Assembly: GCA_037127315.1 (NCBI GenBank)
Contig: JBBBDQ010001027.1
Location: 3,956,001-4,020,000, forward strand
DNA: 64,000 nt
Direction of reading: 5' to 3'
From: Ascarosepion bandense
Taxonomy: Eukaryota; Mollusca; Cephalopoda; Sepiida; Sepiidae
Shown in pieces: positions 31,419 to 41,468 of this stretch (the first letter of the stretch is position 1; every line of letters begins with the position of its first letter). A program made the position numbers and the translations under genes. The notes below the pieces were generated by a model. That model had not been told where the DNA came from and searched no databases. It saw only the letters and a list, made by a program, of their open reading frames with translations.

Positions 31419-32764
31419 TTTTAATGTTAATTTTTAAAGCCTTACTAAAAATTAGTAAGAGATTTCTTTATCGTTTGTTTTTTGTGGGAGGGTGTGGTGT
31501 TCTGCTTAAGATCTACATGTTACACCAGAAAGTTGTCCAGGAATTGTAAATATTTGGAAATCAACCAGTGTTCTTTCTTTAAAATGAAAATATCTAACGG
31601 TTCTAATGTCAATGCTATTCTTGTTCAAATTATTTAAAAGATATAAGAGTAATCTGGTTTTTATTTCTGTAACACCATGATGATTCAAGGAATGGGATGA
31701 GTGACAATATAGTTTGGAACAATATCAAATGCACACCTTCAATAGAGATTGGATGTCGATATTACAGCATTGTGTACAGACATGAGGATGTGCTTGTATC
31801 TTGTAGGAAATATATATTAACTGCAATGTCTTGGAGTTTTAAGAATTTTTTATGTTGGAGTATTGGCTGGTGATTGTAATGATTATTTGAAATATTCTTT
31901 TTAATTTATCACAAAATGGACGACAAATATTTTAAAATGATTCAACAGTCTTTGAGGCTCCGCCACTTTTTTTTTTCTAAAAAAAAAAAAACTTTTAAAA
32001 GGCTGAAAGAAAAACTATTATCTATAAATATTTTACAAAATAATATAGCCTAAAGTATTGGCTAAAATATATCTGGTTTCCCGTAGGTAAGGGTAAGTTT
32101 AGCTATTTCTATAGAGGAAGTATTTAGCATTCATTAACTGAATAGCTACCTTTAGTAGAAAATTACGGAATTTTTTTTTTTTCTGGAAACCTTAAGTACA
32201 CTAAATAACTCTTTGATGAGTTTCATTTTAAACTTATTGTTAATGGCAGACTGGAAAATCAACATCTTGATTATATCATTGTGGGGACAAAAAAAATAAA
32301 AAGGACCGGAAAGGGGTAATCTGCCCTTGGGCAGTGTAGGATTGGGAGTGAGCCTTTGGACAAGGAGGTGAACGGTAGCGTTGAAAATTTCCAACATGAG
32401 TTGAGCTACAAGAACACTAATTCCACCATCTTTTGGTGAGCCTTATAAACTCTAAATATTTCCGATTGATGTAAATGTTTTTGTCTTATATTCGTTGACT
32501 ATTTGGCCTGTAATAAATGTGTAAATGTACCTTGGCTTTAGTTTCCTTTCATGTTGTTTTAGTTTTAATGCTCTTGCCACTATTAGTAAGTAGTTCTCAA
32601 ATGACATGGTTTTGATGAAGGTCTTTATGATTTTGTAGCATAAGCTTACAGTTTATAATGAGGGATTGTCATCTTTAAGACCTACAGGATTAATTTGCAG
32701 GAAGTTATTTTTAATCATTGATCTGAGAAAACAGTTTTAGATAGATAAGTTTTAATTTTTCTGG
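30130..32764. other. Gene-free stretch
   Basis: Contains (TA)n at 30352-30386, a perfect ATCACTCATG...CATGAGTGAT hairpin near 30525-30566, an ATT triplet run at 31138-31155 and (TA)n-poly-T at 31380-31423. A minus frame at 32152-32397 carries a more GC-rich LTPNPTLPKG-type segment but fits no family I recognise. The rest is unassigned. Confidence 0.45.
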
Positions 32765-34030
32765 ATGGGTTAAATGGTAATGTTATCATTTCCTTATAAG
32801 GAAACATTCAGCAAACCGCCAATGCTACTTTCAGTTGAAATTTTATGAAAACTTGCTCTTAATTTCTCAGGAAAATAGATTTTTCAAGTCCACTTGGTGT
32901 TACACTCTTTTCACTATTAACGGGGCTTACTTTTCTTGCCTTTGTTTGACATAGTTTGAAATGTCAGTGTCATGATTCTTTTTCTCTTCAAGTCACATGT
33001 GATATCCATTTTAGTTGTTGCTGCTGTTGGTAGTCTTGAAGTAATGTGGTCTCTGCTATTTGGTGCAGTTCTTTGTAGTGCTACAGAATCACATTGTTCA
33101 AAGACGGATGGTCCTCTCTAAGACCTACTGGTTTTATTCACTCAAAGCTCTTTTTGATCATTGAGCTGAAAAACTTGTATACAGCTGAGAGTTTAGATAT
33201 TTCCAAACAAGTTTGGCACCATGCATGACATCTGTATGAAAAGTCTTGATCTGATGTTTTTGTTTAAGAAATATCAGTAGCACTTGGTTACTGTTATGTT
33301 TTTGTACTAACTTGCAGTCTTTGCAAAGATTGTTCCTCTTTAAACATCATGGTCTGGCACTACTGTTGAATTACTGCCCCCCCCCCCCCGACAATAATCA
33401 CAGGTGGTGCAAGATTTGAAGGAATCCATCTCTTTCCCAGTGACTTTTCATAACAAAACGATGCATTCTTTTCTCTTTCACCTCAACTACAGACACCGAA
33501 GGTTGCTTTGAACTCTCAGCATTTAACTGCGTTTCTCTTTTTTGTAAAATGTTCTATTAATATTTATTCATTTAAGTTCTATAATCATTTTTCCCTGGAC
33601 TCTCACGAGTCAGCCAAAATTTGTTTGTCAGTGAAACAGACCAGGAGCATAAAAAATCTCATCCAAAGTGTTAATAACTGCCATGCTACAGAATCAGAAA
33701 TGATATAATTAAAAAACTACCAACAGCAGTAACAGCTAAAATGAATAGCACATGTAACTTGAAGAGAAAATAATGACAATCATGAAATGTTGATGTTCCA
33801 TAGTGCTTAATATAAAAGATAAGGAAGGAAACTCTTCCCATTAATACTGGAAAGAGTGATAATAGCTATTGGAATTGAGGAACACATTTTTTTGAAAAAA
33901 ATGTTTTCAGAGAATGATTTTGTAAATTAGAATCAAAAGAAGTACTAGCTGTTTAAACAATGAATACCAAATGTTTCCTTATAGGGAAACAGCTAATATT
34001 ACTATTACCATTTTACTATATTTGTGATGA
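32765..34030. repeat. Old 1.26-kb inverted repeat, about 290-bp degenerate arms
   Basis: The left arm (32765-33050) and right arm (33710-34030, inverted) share, in order: TGTTTCCTTATA-type text, CACTCTTT...TATTAA, CATGATT, TTCTCTTCAAGT, ACATGTG, CATTTTAG and TGCTGTTGGTAG. The spacer contains a direct, diverged copy of a 32580-32760 segment about 443 bp downstream (both have AAGACCTAC). No coding sequence is recognised. Confidence 0.65.
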
Positions 34031-34490
34031 CTGATCCATACACTAAGGTATATAAAATGCTTGTATTTACTAATTTCATTGACTTCAAATGATATTGTTC
34101 TTCCTTTGTACCCATAAAACTTAGGGAGGGGAGAGTGGTTGTTATTAATCTAACCGTCTGTCATTGGGGCTTTATGTGTGTGTGTGTTTCAGCAGACATT
34201 TTATGCCTCTTTCAAAATTCTTCCACAAGGAAATAATGTATTTTGTTGTCATTTTGTTTTTGTCTTTGTAGGAATCAATTTTTAAGTTCCCCTAATATTT
34301 TAGAATTTTCTATTTGACTTCAGTTTTGAAAATTTATCAATTTATTTCTAAGTGTGAATGATTTATAAGCCTGGCGTAAACGAAGCTTTTATATTTTGGA
34401 AAAAGAAACAGAAGGATGCTTTGAGCCATAGACAACCTCTTGCTAGTGTATATCTTCTCTTATATATATTTATTTTTCTTTTTTTAGAAA
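34031..34490. other. Gene-free stretch
   Basis: Unassigned AT-rich sequence; no feature recognised. Confidence 0.5.
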
Positions 34491-34650
34491 AAACTTTACA
34501 TGTTTTACAATTTCATGGATAAAATTTTTTTCTAAATTATATTACTCTGTTAAATTAAATAAATTTCAACATTGAGTTCTTTGGAGTTTGTCTCTATCAG
34601 AATTTACCTGACTTATATACCAAGTATTTTACATTATATATTATCTATCT

Positions 34651-34690
<40 letters not shown>
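34491..34690 (+). repeat. Palindrome-less copy of the arm/block D element
   Basis: TTTTACAATTTCATGGATAA is an arm remnant. Block D follows (TTATATTACTCTGTTAAATT...ATATACCAAGTATTTTACAT) and a TATC/TC/TA compound microsatellite at about 34640-34703. Confidence 0.75.
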
Positions 34691-34705
<15 letters not shown>

Positions 34706-34747
34706 TTGATTGATAGAATAGAGAAATTTCATTTTCCATCTTTAACC

Positions 34748-34791
34748 CAATCTCTGAGGAAGCTTTAATAAAACTGAAACATGTTAGATTG
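34748..34791 (+). ncRNA. Hammerhead-ribozyme-like motif, copy 1
   Basis: The order matches a type I hammerhead. Stem I is CAATCT/AGATTG (34748-34753 and 34786-34791, perfect). The core is CTGAGGA (one change from CTGATGA). Stem II is AGCTTT...AAAACT with one C.A mismatch. Then come GAAA, a short ACATGT stem III, and a GTT cleavage triplet ending at 34785. The short stem III is typical of hammerheads in Penelope-like elements and retrozymes. The core substitution probably impairs cleavage. Assignment is by eye, without folding. Confidence 0.55.
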
Positions 34792-34851
34792 ATAAACGTT
34801 TCCAATTTGTACTTTATCTTATATATTTCTTTCTTCTTTTTCTCCATATCT

Positions 34852-34895
34852 CATTCTCTGATGAAGCTTTAATAAAAGTGAAACATGTTAGATTG
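34852..34895 (+). ncRNA. Hammerhead-ribozyme-like motif, copy 2 (intact CTGATGA)
   Basis: Second motif 104 nt downstream of the first. Stem I is CATTCT/AGATTG with one mismatch. The core CTGATGA (34858-34864) is perfect. Stem II is CTTT/AAAG with a bulged G. GAAA, stem III ACATGT and the predicted cleavage after GTT at 34889 are all present. Both motifs are followed by the same GATAAACGTTTCC phrase, so the pair is a tandem duplication, the layout expected for a retrozyme or a Penelope pseudo-LTR. Confidence 0.55.
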
Positions 34896-34899
34896 ATAA

Positions 34900-36152
34900 A
34901 CGTTTCCTACCTTGTTTTTTATTTATTCTATCATGTCTCTTTTTTTTTTCTGAATAGGTATTTAAAATTTTTATACATAATAAACTATATTTTTTTTAAT
35001 TAGCCTCAGTTGATTAATTGCAAGTTCCTATCATATTCAAAAGAATTCTTGTGACTCTTGGGAAGTTAAATCTAATTTTAATAGTTTAATAAATACCATT
35101 AAAAAAAATTTTTTTTCTATACAATGTTTTAAGAAATATACCTGCATATTTAATATCAAATAAAAAGAAAAATAGATACATTATACCAAATTTTTAAATC
35201 TGTAAATTGGTTGTTTTATATATATATATATTGTAGCAGAATTAAGCTATGAGAAGCTTTTTGAGAATGATACAATCTCATAATGTAATACTCTGTTTGG
35301 TTTTGAAACAAGATATGTTACATGCTTGTATTCATGGTTAGTATATAATACCTATATAAGTAGCAATTTTTGATTTAAACAGATTTCATTAAAGACCAAA
35401 AACAAGGTTTCTTTTAGTAATTTCTTGCTTCGTACAAGACAATGGATGAAACTGAAAAACGTAAAGTAAAATTCTTGTTCCTGAAAATGACCAGTAATGG
35501 TTGAATGTGCCAAAACATACATAGGGACAATTTGGAACCAAATGTTCATTATTTTGTCCAAAGACAGTAGAAAAGGACTAAGAATTGTTAAAAGAAATGT
35601 TGGGTGTGGTCTTCAATAAAAACCTAAGATATATGTAGGTGCATCTGCCATATGTGTAAACCTGGGAGTGAAGAGTTGAGATATTCGAAACAAAATATGT
35701 GAGTGTCGTTAATCTGATGACAAAGAAAATACTGCAGAGTGGTATGGACTTTCGGAAAAAAAAGTGGGGTGGGGGGAGAAAAAAGAAACTTGGAATTCAT
35801 GAAAGAAATGTTAAAATGTATTAACGTTGTTTCTTCGTTTATCCATTGTTATCAACACTGTTATATTTTTCCACATGAGGTTCTTGGTTTACAATATTGT
35901 GTTATATAACAAACGTCGTGATTAAAATCAACAAAAAATTGTTATGCTCACCTTTACTCTTATTGTTGTTAATAAAGATAAGAGTAACGGCAATGACTTA
36001 TTATTGTTAATAGTAGCAGTCTTAATTTTGTTTTGTAATAAAATATTAACTTTCTTGAAATGCTTATTATTCATTTTAGACAGGATAATTAATATGTGAT
36101 ATTAGCATCGGTTTTTCATTATATATGATACCATCATGATATTAGTCATTTA

Positions 36153-36200
<48 letters not shown>

Positions 36201-36212
36201 CGAGGCAGCAGA
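34900..36212. other. Gene-free stretch
   Basis: Unassigned AT-rich sequence. ACTCTTATTGTTG...AAGATAAGAGT forms a short hairpin near 35956-35987, and a TG-TA-TG compound repeat is at 36153-36200. No gene is recognised. Confidence 0.5.
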
Positions 36213-36618
36213 TAATTTTCTAAACATATACTGTTAAATATAAGAGACAATGAATGTCTATTATGTTTAATCACAAGCCGTTCTAAACATCGTATTTTGC
36301 TTTAATTTCAGGTGTAAATAAAGACAAAATTCTTCAACATTTGGATAATTTTTTATTAAGTTGGTTCTAAGCTTTCGGCTCACATGAGACATCTTCAGAG
36401 AGGTTACAGGGATGTTAACATAAAAATATCCACCATCAAAGACAATTTTATCTTGTGTTGAAGATGGCTCATGTGAGGCAAAAGCTTAGCAAATGTTGGA
36501 GAATTTTTGTTTTTATTTTCACCTGAAATTAAAGCCAAAATACGAGGCTTAGAACGGCTCATGATTAAACATAAGACATTCATTGTCTCTTATATTTAAC
36601 AGTATATGTTTAGAAATA
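36213..36618. repeat. Large palindrome, about 160-190-bp arms
   Basis: Left arm 36213-36404 and right arm 36459-36618 are complementary at roughly 88 percent by eye, with one larger deletion in the right arm. Shared stretches are TCTAAACATATACTGTTAAA, AAGAGACAATGAATGTC and the AAGCTTNNGNCTCACATGAG region. The arms contain a CTGAAGATG...GAGCCGAAAGC hammerhead-like phrase on the minus strand, without a clear stem I. The left edge is a TG/TA tract. Confidence 0.9.
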
Positions 36619-36696
36619 TATATATCTCGCACATAAAGTGCTGGTGTTAATAAAAAGGAGCTTTTAAGTATATATTAATAAATATACATATAATGT

Positions 36697-36750
36697 ATAA
36701 TCCCTCACTGGTAGCATGAAATTCAGAGTTGTGTTACTGGTGAGGGATTA
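36697..36750. repeat. Short hairpin, 17-bp arms
   Basis: ATAATCCCTCACTGGTA pairs with TACTGGTGAGGGATTAT except at the two bases next to the last pairs of the stem. It lies directly outside the next palindrome. Confidence 0.8.
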
Positions 36751-36755
36751 TATAA

Positions 36756-37847
36756 AAAATGAAACAAAAATTTGGATATTTAAATCTGTTGAATAGCCAT
36801 TTCTACGAGGAATTTTATTTACTCAAATTCAAATGTATTAAAAGATTTTATACCAGCAGAAGTCAAAAAAAAAACAAAAAAAACATCCATTCACAGGGAA
36901 ATAAAATGGGGAAAGCAGACAGATGTAATATAACAATCTGGCCCCACCCGAGGAAGTGATGCAAGCGATGGTGTTTTCCATCCGTGAAGGGGGCGGCGAA
37001 GCGACAAGACAGGTGTTTGTGAAATACATCCTGTCGAAGCCGGAGGGGATGTCGTTTTGACCTTATTTCTGACAGCGGCGGAAATGGCTACAGAGGCAAA
37101 CAGATCAGGTGTCTCTTAGAATTACATGGGCGTTGCAAAAACCAGAAGGAAAGTCTCGGTTCTAGAAGACTATATAAAGACCTCGACACACGGATTCGCC
37201 AGCAGAGTACGGCCAGTGGAAGCAGAGAAACACCACGGCAAGACTACACTCCCGTCAACCCATTCTATGTGCCTCTCACCCTTCCGTTCTCTATTCCACA
37301 CGGTTCGTCGTCATTAATAAAAATATAACCTTATATTTTTATATATGCGTGTTTGTTGTTTTGTCATCGTACGGCGATATATAACACAAATACCTATGTC
37401 TCATATTAGAAGACATACCCCTCCTCCATACCTGAGTCAAGAGTTTAAAAGTTAAAATTTAACCATGTCAGTTCTTCTTTTATTTTCATCTACCACTTCT
37501 ATCCCTCTGACATGGCTAAATTTTAACTTTTAAACTCTTGACTCAGGTATGGAGGAGGGGTATGTCTTCTAATATGAGACAGTCTGCTTTCACCCTTTTT
37601 ACTTCTTTAAATTCAAAAATTGTTAATCCCACCCCATTTTATTTTCCTGTGAATGGATGTTTTGATTCGTTTAATTCTTTTGTTTCTTGTTTTTTTGTTT
37701 TTTTTTTAAACTTCTATAAAATTTTTTTAATACATTTGAATTTGAGTAAATAAAATTTTCGTTTCGCCATTGCTGAAAAAGCAAGGATTTCCTCGTAGAA
37801 ATGGCTATTCAACGGATTTAAATATCGGAATTTTTGTTTTATTTTTT
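36756..37847. repeat. Giant palindrome interrupted in its left arm
   Basis: The outer left arm (36756-36920) matches the inverted right arm (37582-37847), including CTGTTGAATAGCCATTTCTA and CCATTCACAGGGAAATAAAA. The inner arms 37397-37471 and 37507-37581 are a perfect or near-perfect 75-bp inverted repeat around a 35-nt loop. On the right, inner and outer arms are contiguous (GAGACAGTCTGCTTT). On the left, about 475 bp of unrelated GC-richer sequence separates them. The original palindrome therefore had arms of roughly 240 bp and was split by a later insertion. Block B follows on the right. Confidence 0.9.
36924..37386 (+). mobile_element. Solo-LTR-like insertion
   Basis: The insertion begins TGTAATATAACA and ends GATATATAACA, giving short inverted TGTNATATA...TATATAACA-type ends. 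A canonical TATA box (GACTATATAAAGAC) lies near 37168, with AATAAA near 37313 about 145 nt downstream. The segment is markedly GC-richer than its surroundings, as expected for a recent LTR promoter and R region. No internal retrotransposon sequence is present, so it would be a solo LTR left by recombination. The exact target duplication is unclear: three extra bases precede and ten follow. Superfamily is not assigned; Ty3/gypsy is plausible. Confidence 0.6.
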
Positions 37848-38000
37848 ATATTTGGCTCTGTAAATAGAATATAATATTTGCATCGAGCCCTACACCTTGA
37901 TCAATTTTAATATTAGTTAAATTAATATTAATTAGGTAAATTCCAAAAATCCGATCCAATCTGATCATCCTTTTGGATTTAAAATATAAAAATATATATA
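37848..38000 (+). repeat. Shared block B after giant palindrome
   Basis: TTTGGCTCTGTAAATAG, CATCGAGCCCTACACC, AATATTAATTAGGTAAATTC and CTTTTGGATTTAAAATA precede a short TA tract. This is a diverged block B in the same position relative to a palindrome as at 5384. Confidence 0.75.
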
Positions 38001-39859
38001 TATAATGCCTACTCAGTTACGAGTATTGAAGATATGTCACATATTGAATAACCAATAATAATGTATGATAATATCACAAGTGATACAAGTACTGGATGTT
38101 CTGTATATAATATCCTTATTGGTTGTTCCATATAAGCAATATGATGAAAAATATCATTATCGGTTAAGTATATATGATATCACTGTGATGTCTTTGTATG
38201 TTATTCAGTATATGTAATATCATATTTGCTTGGTCTATATATGTGATCACATATGTAATGCTAATATTAGATCTTTAACATAGGATAGAATGAGATATCA
38301 TTACCGTGCTTTAATAATTTAAAGGATGGTACAAGATCATGGGCATTTGGTTACATTTAAATGCTTTTGCAGGCTAGACTAATGGTAAACAGCTTTTCAC
38401 ATTATTTACCTTAACATTAATTTGCTGATTTTAAATAAATTAATTTCCTGATTTTAAATAAAATTTTTGGGAATATATTTTAATGTTGTACAATTTCTTT
38501 TTGCATCCGTTGTTGATCACATGAAAGGTGGTGTGTTTGTCATTATTTTGCATAAGCCATTTTTTTTTTTAAATACGTTAATAATACCTTCCAGAAGGTA
38601 TCTACTATTTATAATGATAAGTTACCTTAAACTAATATGAAATGTTAATTAAAAAATTTCCACTTTGTTTAAATACCTTATTTGTAAAGCTTAGGACTTC
38701 TGTAGCCTTGGCTATACTCATTTTATAAATATTTGCAGATGGAAATTATCTATGTCAATTCTCCTTCTTTAAATCAAATTGACCAATGATGGTTAAATGA
38801 GTATTATTTTTATGTTGTATGTTTTACCAAAACATGATCATTATGTCTTTACAAACCTAATAATAAAGTGTAGTAATAACATTGATAATGTCTTAATTTC
38901 ACTTTGAATATTATTAAAAATACATGTAATTCAAATTATGATAATAATACTGGTTTTTATGTCATGACACAATGAACTTAATAATGTTTCTTATGAGTGA
39001 CTAATAAACTTCTAATGAGAGCAATAACATTAAAATAAACGGGATACTTCAATGTCAGTAACAACAGATAACAATTTGTTTGATTATAAAAAAATTAGAG
39101 TTGAATGGTGAAATAAAAAAATTAATTTTTGAAAAATTAGGCAAAATAATTTAAAAATAAGATAAAACAAAGCTTTTTTTTTTTTCTTTTTGCTTCTTGT
39201 CTTTGTGGGATTTTCAGGAAACAATTCTTTAAAGTTATTTTTCGTTTCTTTTATTTGCAGCTTTGTTTTTAATATATTTTGTTTTCATTCCTATTTTTTT
39301 TTCTTTTTTTACTCCTTCTCCTACAATTGGAGAAGGTGAATGAAAGAATGATTCATTTTTATTTTTTTTTCATTCTCTTTTACTCCATTCTTTTTCATTC
39401 GCTCGTTTGCTCATGTGGGTCATTGTCATCATTGGAGTTATTTAAGCTTTGTTTTATAAACATATTTTTCTGGGCTAAAAAAAAAAAAAAATAACGGAAA
39501 AAACTCCAAAACATTAAAAAAAAAAAAATCTGCAGTGAAGACAATAGCCATCCCAACCAAGACAGAAATTAAATCTAAACAAAACTGGCAGCAGCAGTTG
39601 AAGTGGTGGTAATATCAGTAGCAGAAGGTCATGATTTCCTGATTTCAAGCCTTTTCCTACTCTGTAAATATAAAAAAAAAAACGTATTAGCTAAATATTT
39701 ACAATATAAGACATACGAAAACTAAACAACTTAAAAATTGATATAAAACAAGAAATATTTAATGTGTATAAAACAAATTGATGAGCCTGAAATACAAAAA
39801 AAAGTTTTTGCAACATGAAAGATTTTTCAAAATTGAAAGTGTTGCTCATAAACATGGCA
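38001..39859. other. Gene-free stretch
   Basis: AT-rich sequence with scattered ATATGATATCAC-like phrases at 38050-38250 and poly-A/poly-T runs at 39170-39300 and 39478-39530. No gene is recognised. Confidence 0.5.
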
Positions 39860-39940
39860 GCAAAGACAAGGACAATAGTCCAAATTGTGTAAATACTACC
39901 TCATCTCAGAATTATAAACAAATACTGAAAGTGTTTATTT
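39860..39940 (+). repeat. Repeat H1 fragment
   Basis: GACAAGGACAATAGTCCAAA and TGTAAATACTACCTCATCTC match 22030-22110 in the same orientation. The hammerhead-like upstream half is absent or unrecognisable. Confidence 0.65.
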
Positions 39941-40089
39941 TTTTACTTATGTTCACTCAATACATGGCCCAAGAGTTACTCAAGATAGAGGGTTACTGAA
40001 TGTAGTTGTTTTATGGACACAGAAACGGGATATTTTGAATAGGTTGATTAAACTTGAAGATTCAAATTGTAATTTTCAAGGAAAGCATT

Positions 40090-40340
40090 TTAAGAGTCAG
40101 TTGCAAAAAGCAGCAGCAGCTCTTAGGAAAAAGCTGTCTGACCAGAACTTCCTCCTTACCAATGGAATATGAAGGGAATGGGGATGATTTGCTCTTGTGT
40201 ACATGGCATGACAGGTCTTAGCTGTAAAGGTCTGAACTGGTAGAACTCGGGAATGTAGCAATTCATACATTTTCCTTGGAAATAGCTTAGCAATATTGAG
40301 TCGGTGGGTACATAACACCTTCGTGTTTGTCTGCATGTTT
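40090..40340 (-). pseudogene. LINE-D reverse transcriptase C-terminal fragment
   Basis: A minus-strand frame of 79 codons carries RLNIAKLFPRKMYELLHSR, then TRANHPHSLHIPLVRRKF and SDSFFLRAAAAFCN. The last block aligns with the conserved SxSFFxRxxxLWNxLP block of non-LTR retrotransposon C-termini, with the LW replaced. The family differs from LINE-A. It is truncated at both ends. Confidence 0.65.
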
Positions 40341-40399
40341 ATGCATTACCAGCTATGGGGTAGACTAAGATCTCTAGCTGTGGTAGACAACAGCTAGAA

Positions 40400-41290
40400 A
40401 AGGGATTAGGAAGTAGGTTATTGAGGGAAAGACTGGAAATAATGAAAACGTGGTTCTACAGAAGGATGCTGAGAATACTATGGACCAAACATGTGAGAAA
40501 TGACAAGGTTTTGGAGGGGATGAAAACTAAAAAGAAACTTCTACTTACTTCAGCTTTTTTTTTTTTTTTTTTTTTTTTTACTGATATTATCTAGGAGATG
40601 GAACAAGGAAAGAGGGCTTGGAGAATCTGATACTAATTGGATGGATAGAAGTAGGGAGAGATGGGAAAGCAATTTGTGACTTTTTTTTTTATCATTTCAC
40701 CCCAAGCAAGGCATTCTACTGCCACTGTTGTGAAGGGGGTTACATAGAGGAAAGTGATGAGAAAGAGGATTTAGTTATAGGAAATGTCAGGAGGAGGGTA
40801 ATAGACGGATGAGGATACCGAGGATCGGGGTGGAGTAGATGAAAAAAGAGCTTCAGAGAATGGATGCAGGTTAGTGAGATAGATGTCTATTGACCTTCAA
40901 TTTAAATTCCTGGAGATTGTAGCTGTTGGGGAAGCAAGCATATGAAAGGGAATTCTACAGGTGGGAAGTGCGTAAAAAGAAGCTGTTGGAATAGAAATTG
41001 CGGTTACATTTTATCGGTTTCACTGTAAAAGGGTGGGACCTAGTTGCTATTCTAGTAGCTCATGTAAGTTCATACCTAGGGAACACAGGTAATCTAAGTT
41101 CATCGGAGCAGAAGCCAGGAAAGTATTTATTGAAGAGACACAGGGAAGCCACATCACACCGGTGACATACTTGATGGACTTGAGCAGGGTTTAGGAGGGA
41201 GAACAAGAGAAAGGGTGTTAAGAGCTACAAAGGATAGGAAGATGTGGAGGGCCATGATCACCTCTATCTTGAAGGGACACTGTATATAGA
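40400..41290 (+). pseudogene. LINE-B reverse transcriptase C-terminal region, interrupted
   Basis: The first part (40400-40680) reads TWFYRRMLRILWTKHVRN, a VLEGMKTKKKLLL block and, after a long poly-T, a GLENLILIGWIE block. The second part (41163-41290) resumes with YLDGLEQ, a RVLRATKDRKMWRAMI block and LKGHC. Both match the order in the minus-strand LINE-B relic at 57.2-57.6 kb. Between them lies a minus-strand LINE-A tail. So LINE-B was already here when LINE-A inserted. The frame is broken in several places and RT catalytic motifs are absent. Confidence 0.8.
40681..41160 (-). mobile_element. LINE-A tail nested in LINE-B
   Basis: It starts with poly-T at 40681, the poly-A tail of a minus-strand insertion. 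The LINE-A 3' terminal motif follows in reverse (TTTCACCCCAAGCAAGGCAT), then the 3' UTR and a decayed C-terminus (SHPFTVKP and SFF blocks) up to about 41100. GTGAC occurs at both junctions (40676-40680 and about 41160), a possible short target duplication. 5' truncation is typical of target-primed reverse transcription. Confidence 0.8.
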
Positions 41291-41468
41291 AAAAAAAGAA
41301 TTGTGGTGCAATGTTTTGGTTTGTATGATCTTGACTGTTGTCAGTGAAGTAGGGAAACATATATTTAACCATTTAAAGCAAGGCTATAAAGCCACTAATA
41401 TGCAAAAGGTTACTAAGTTAAAAAAAAGTAATAGACCAAGAATTAAGAACAGAAAAGAATAATTGACA

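Noticed and set aside
32152..32397. 81-codon minus frame with a proline-rich stretch
   Set aside because: I could not match it to any family; too short and isolated to call.
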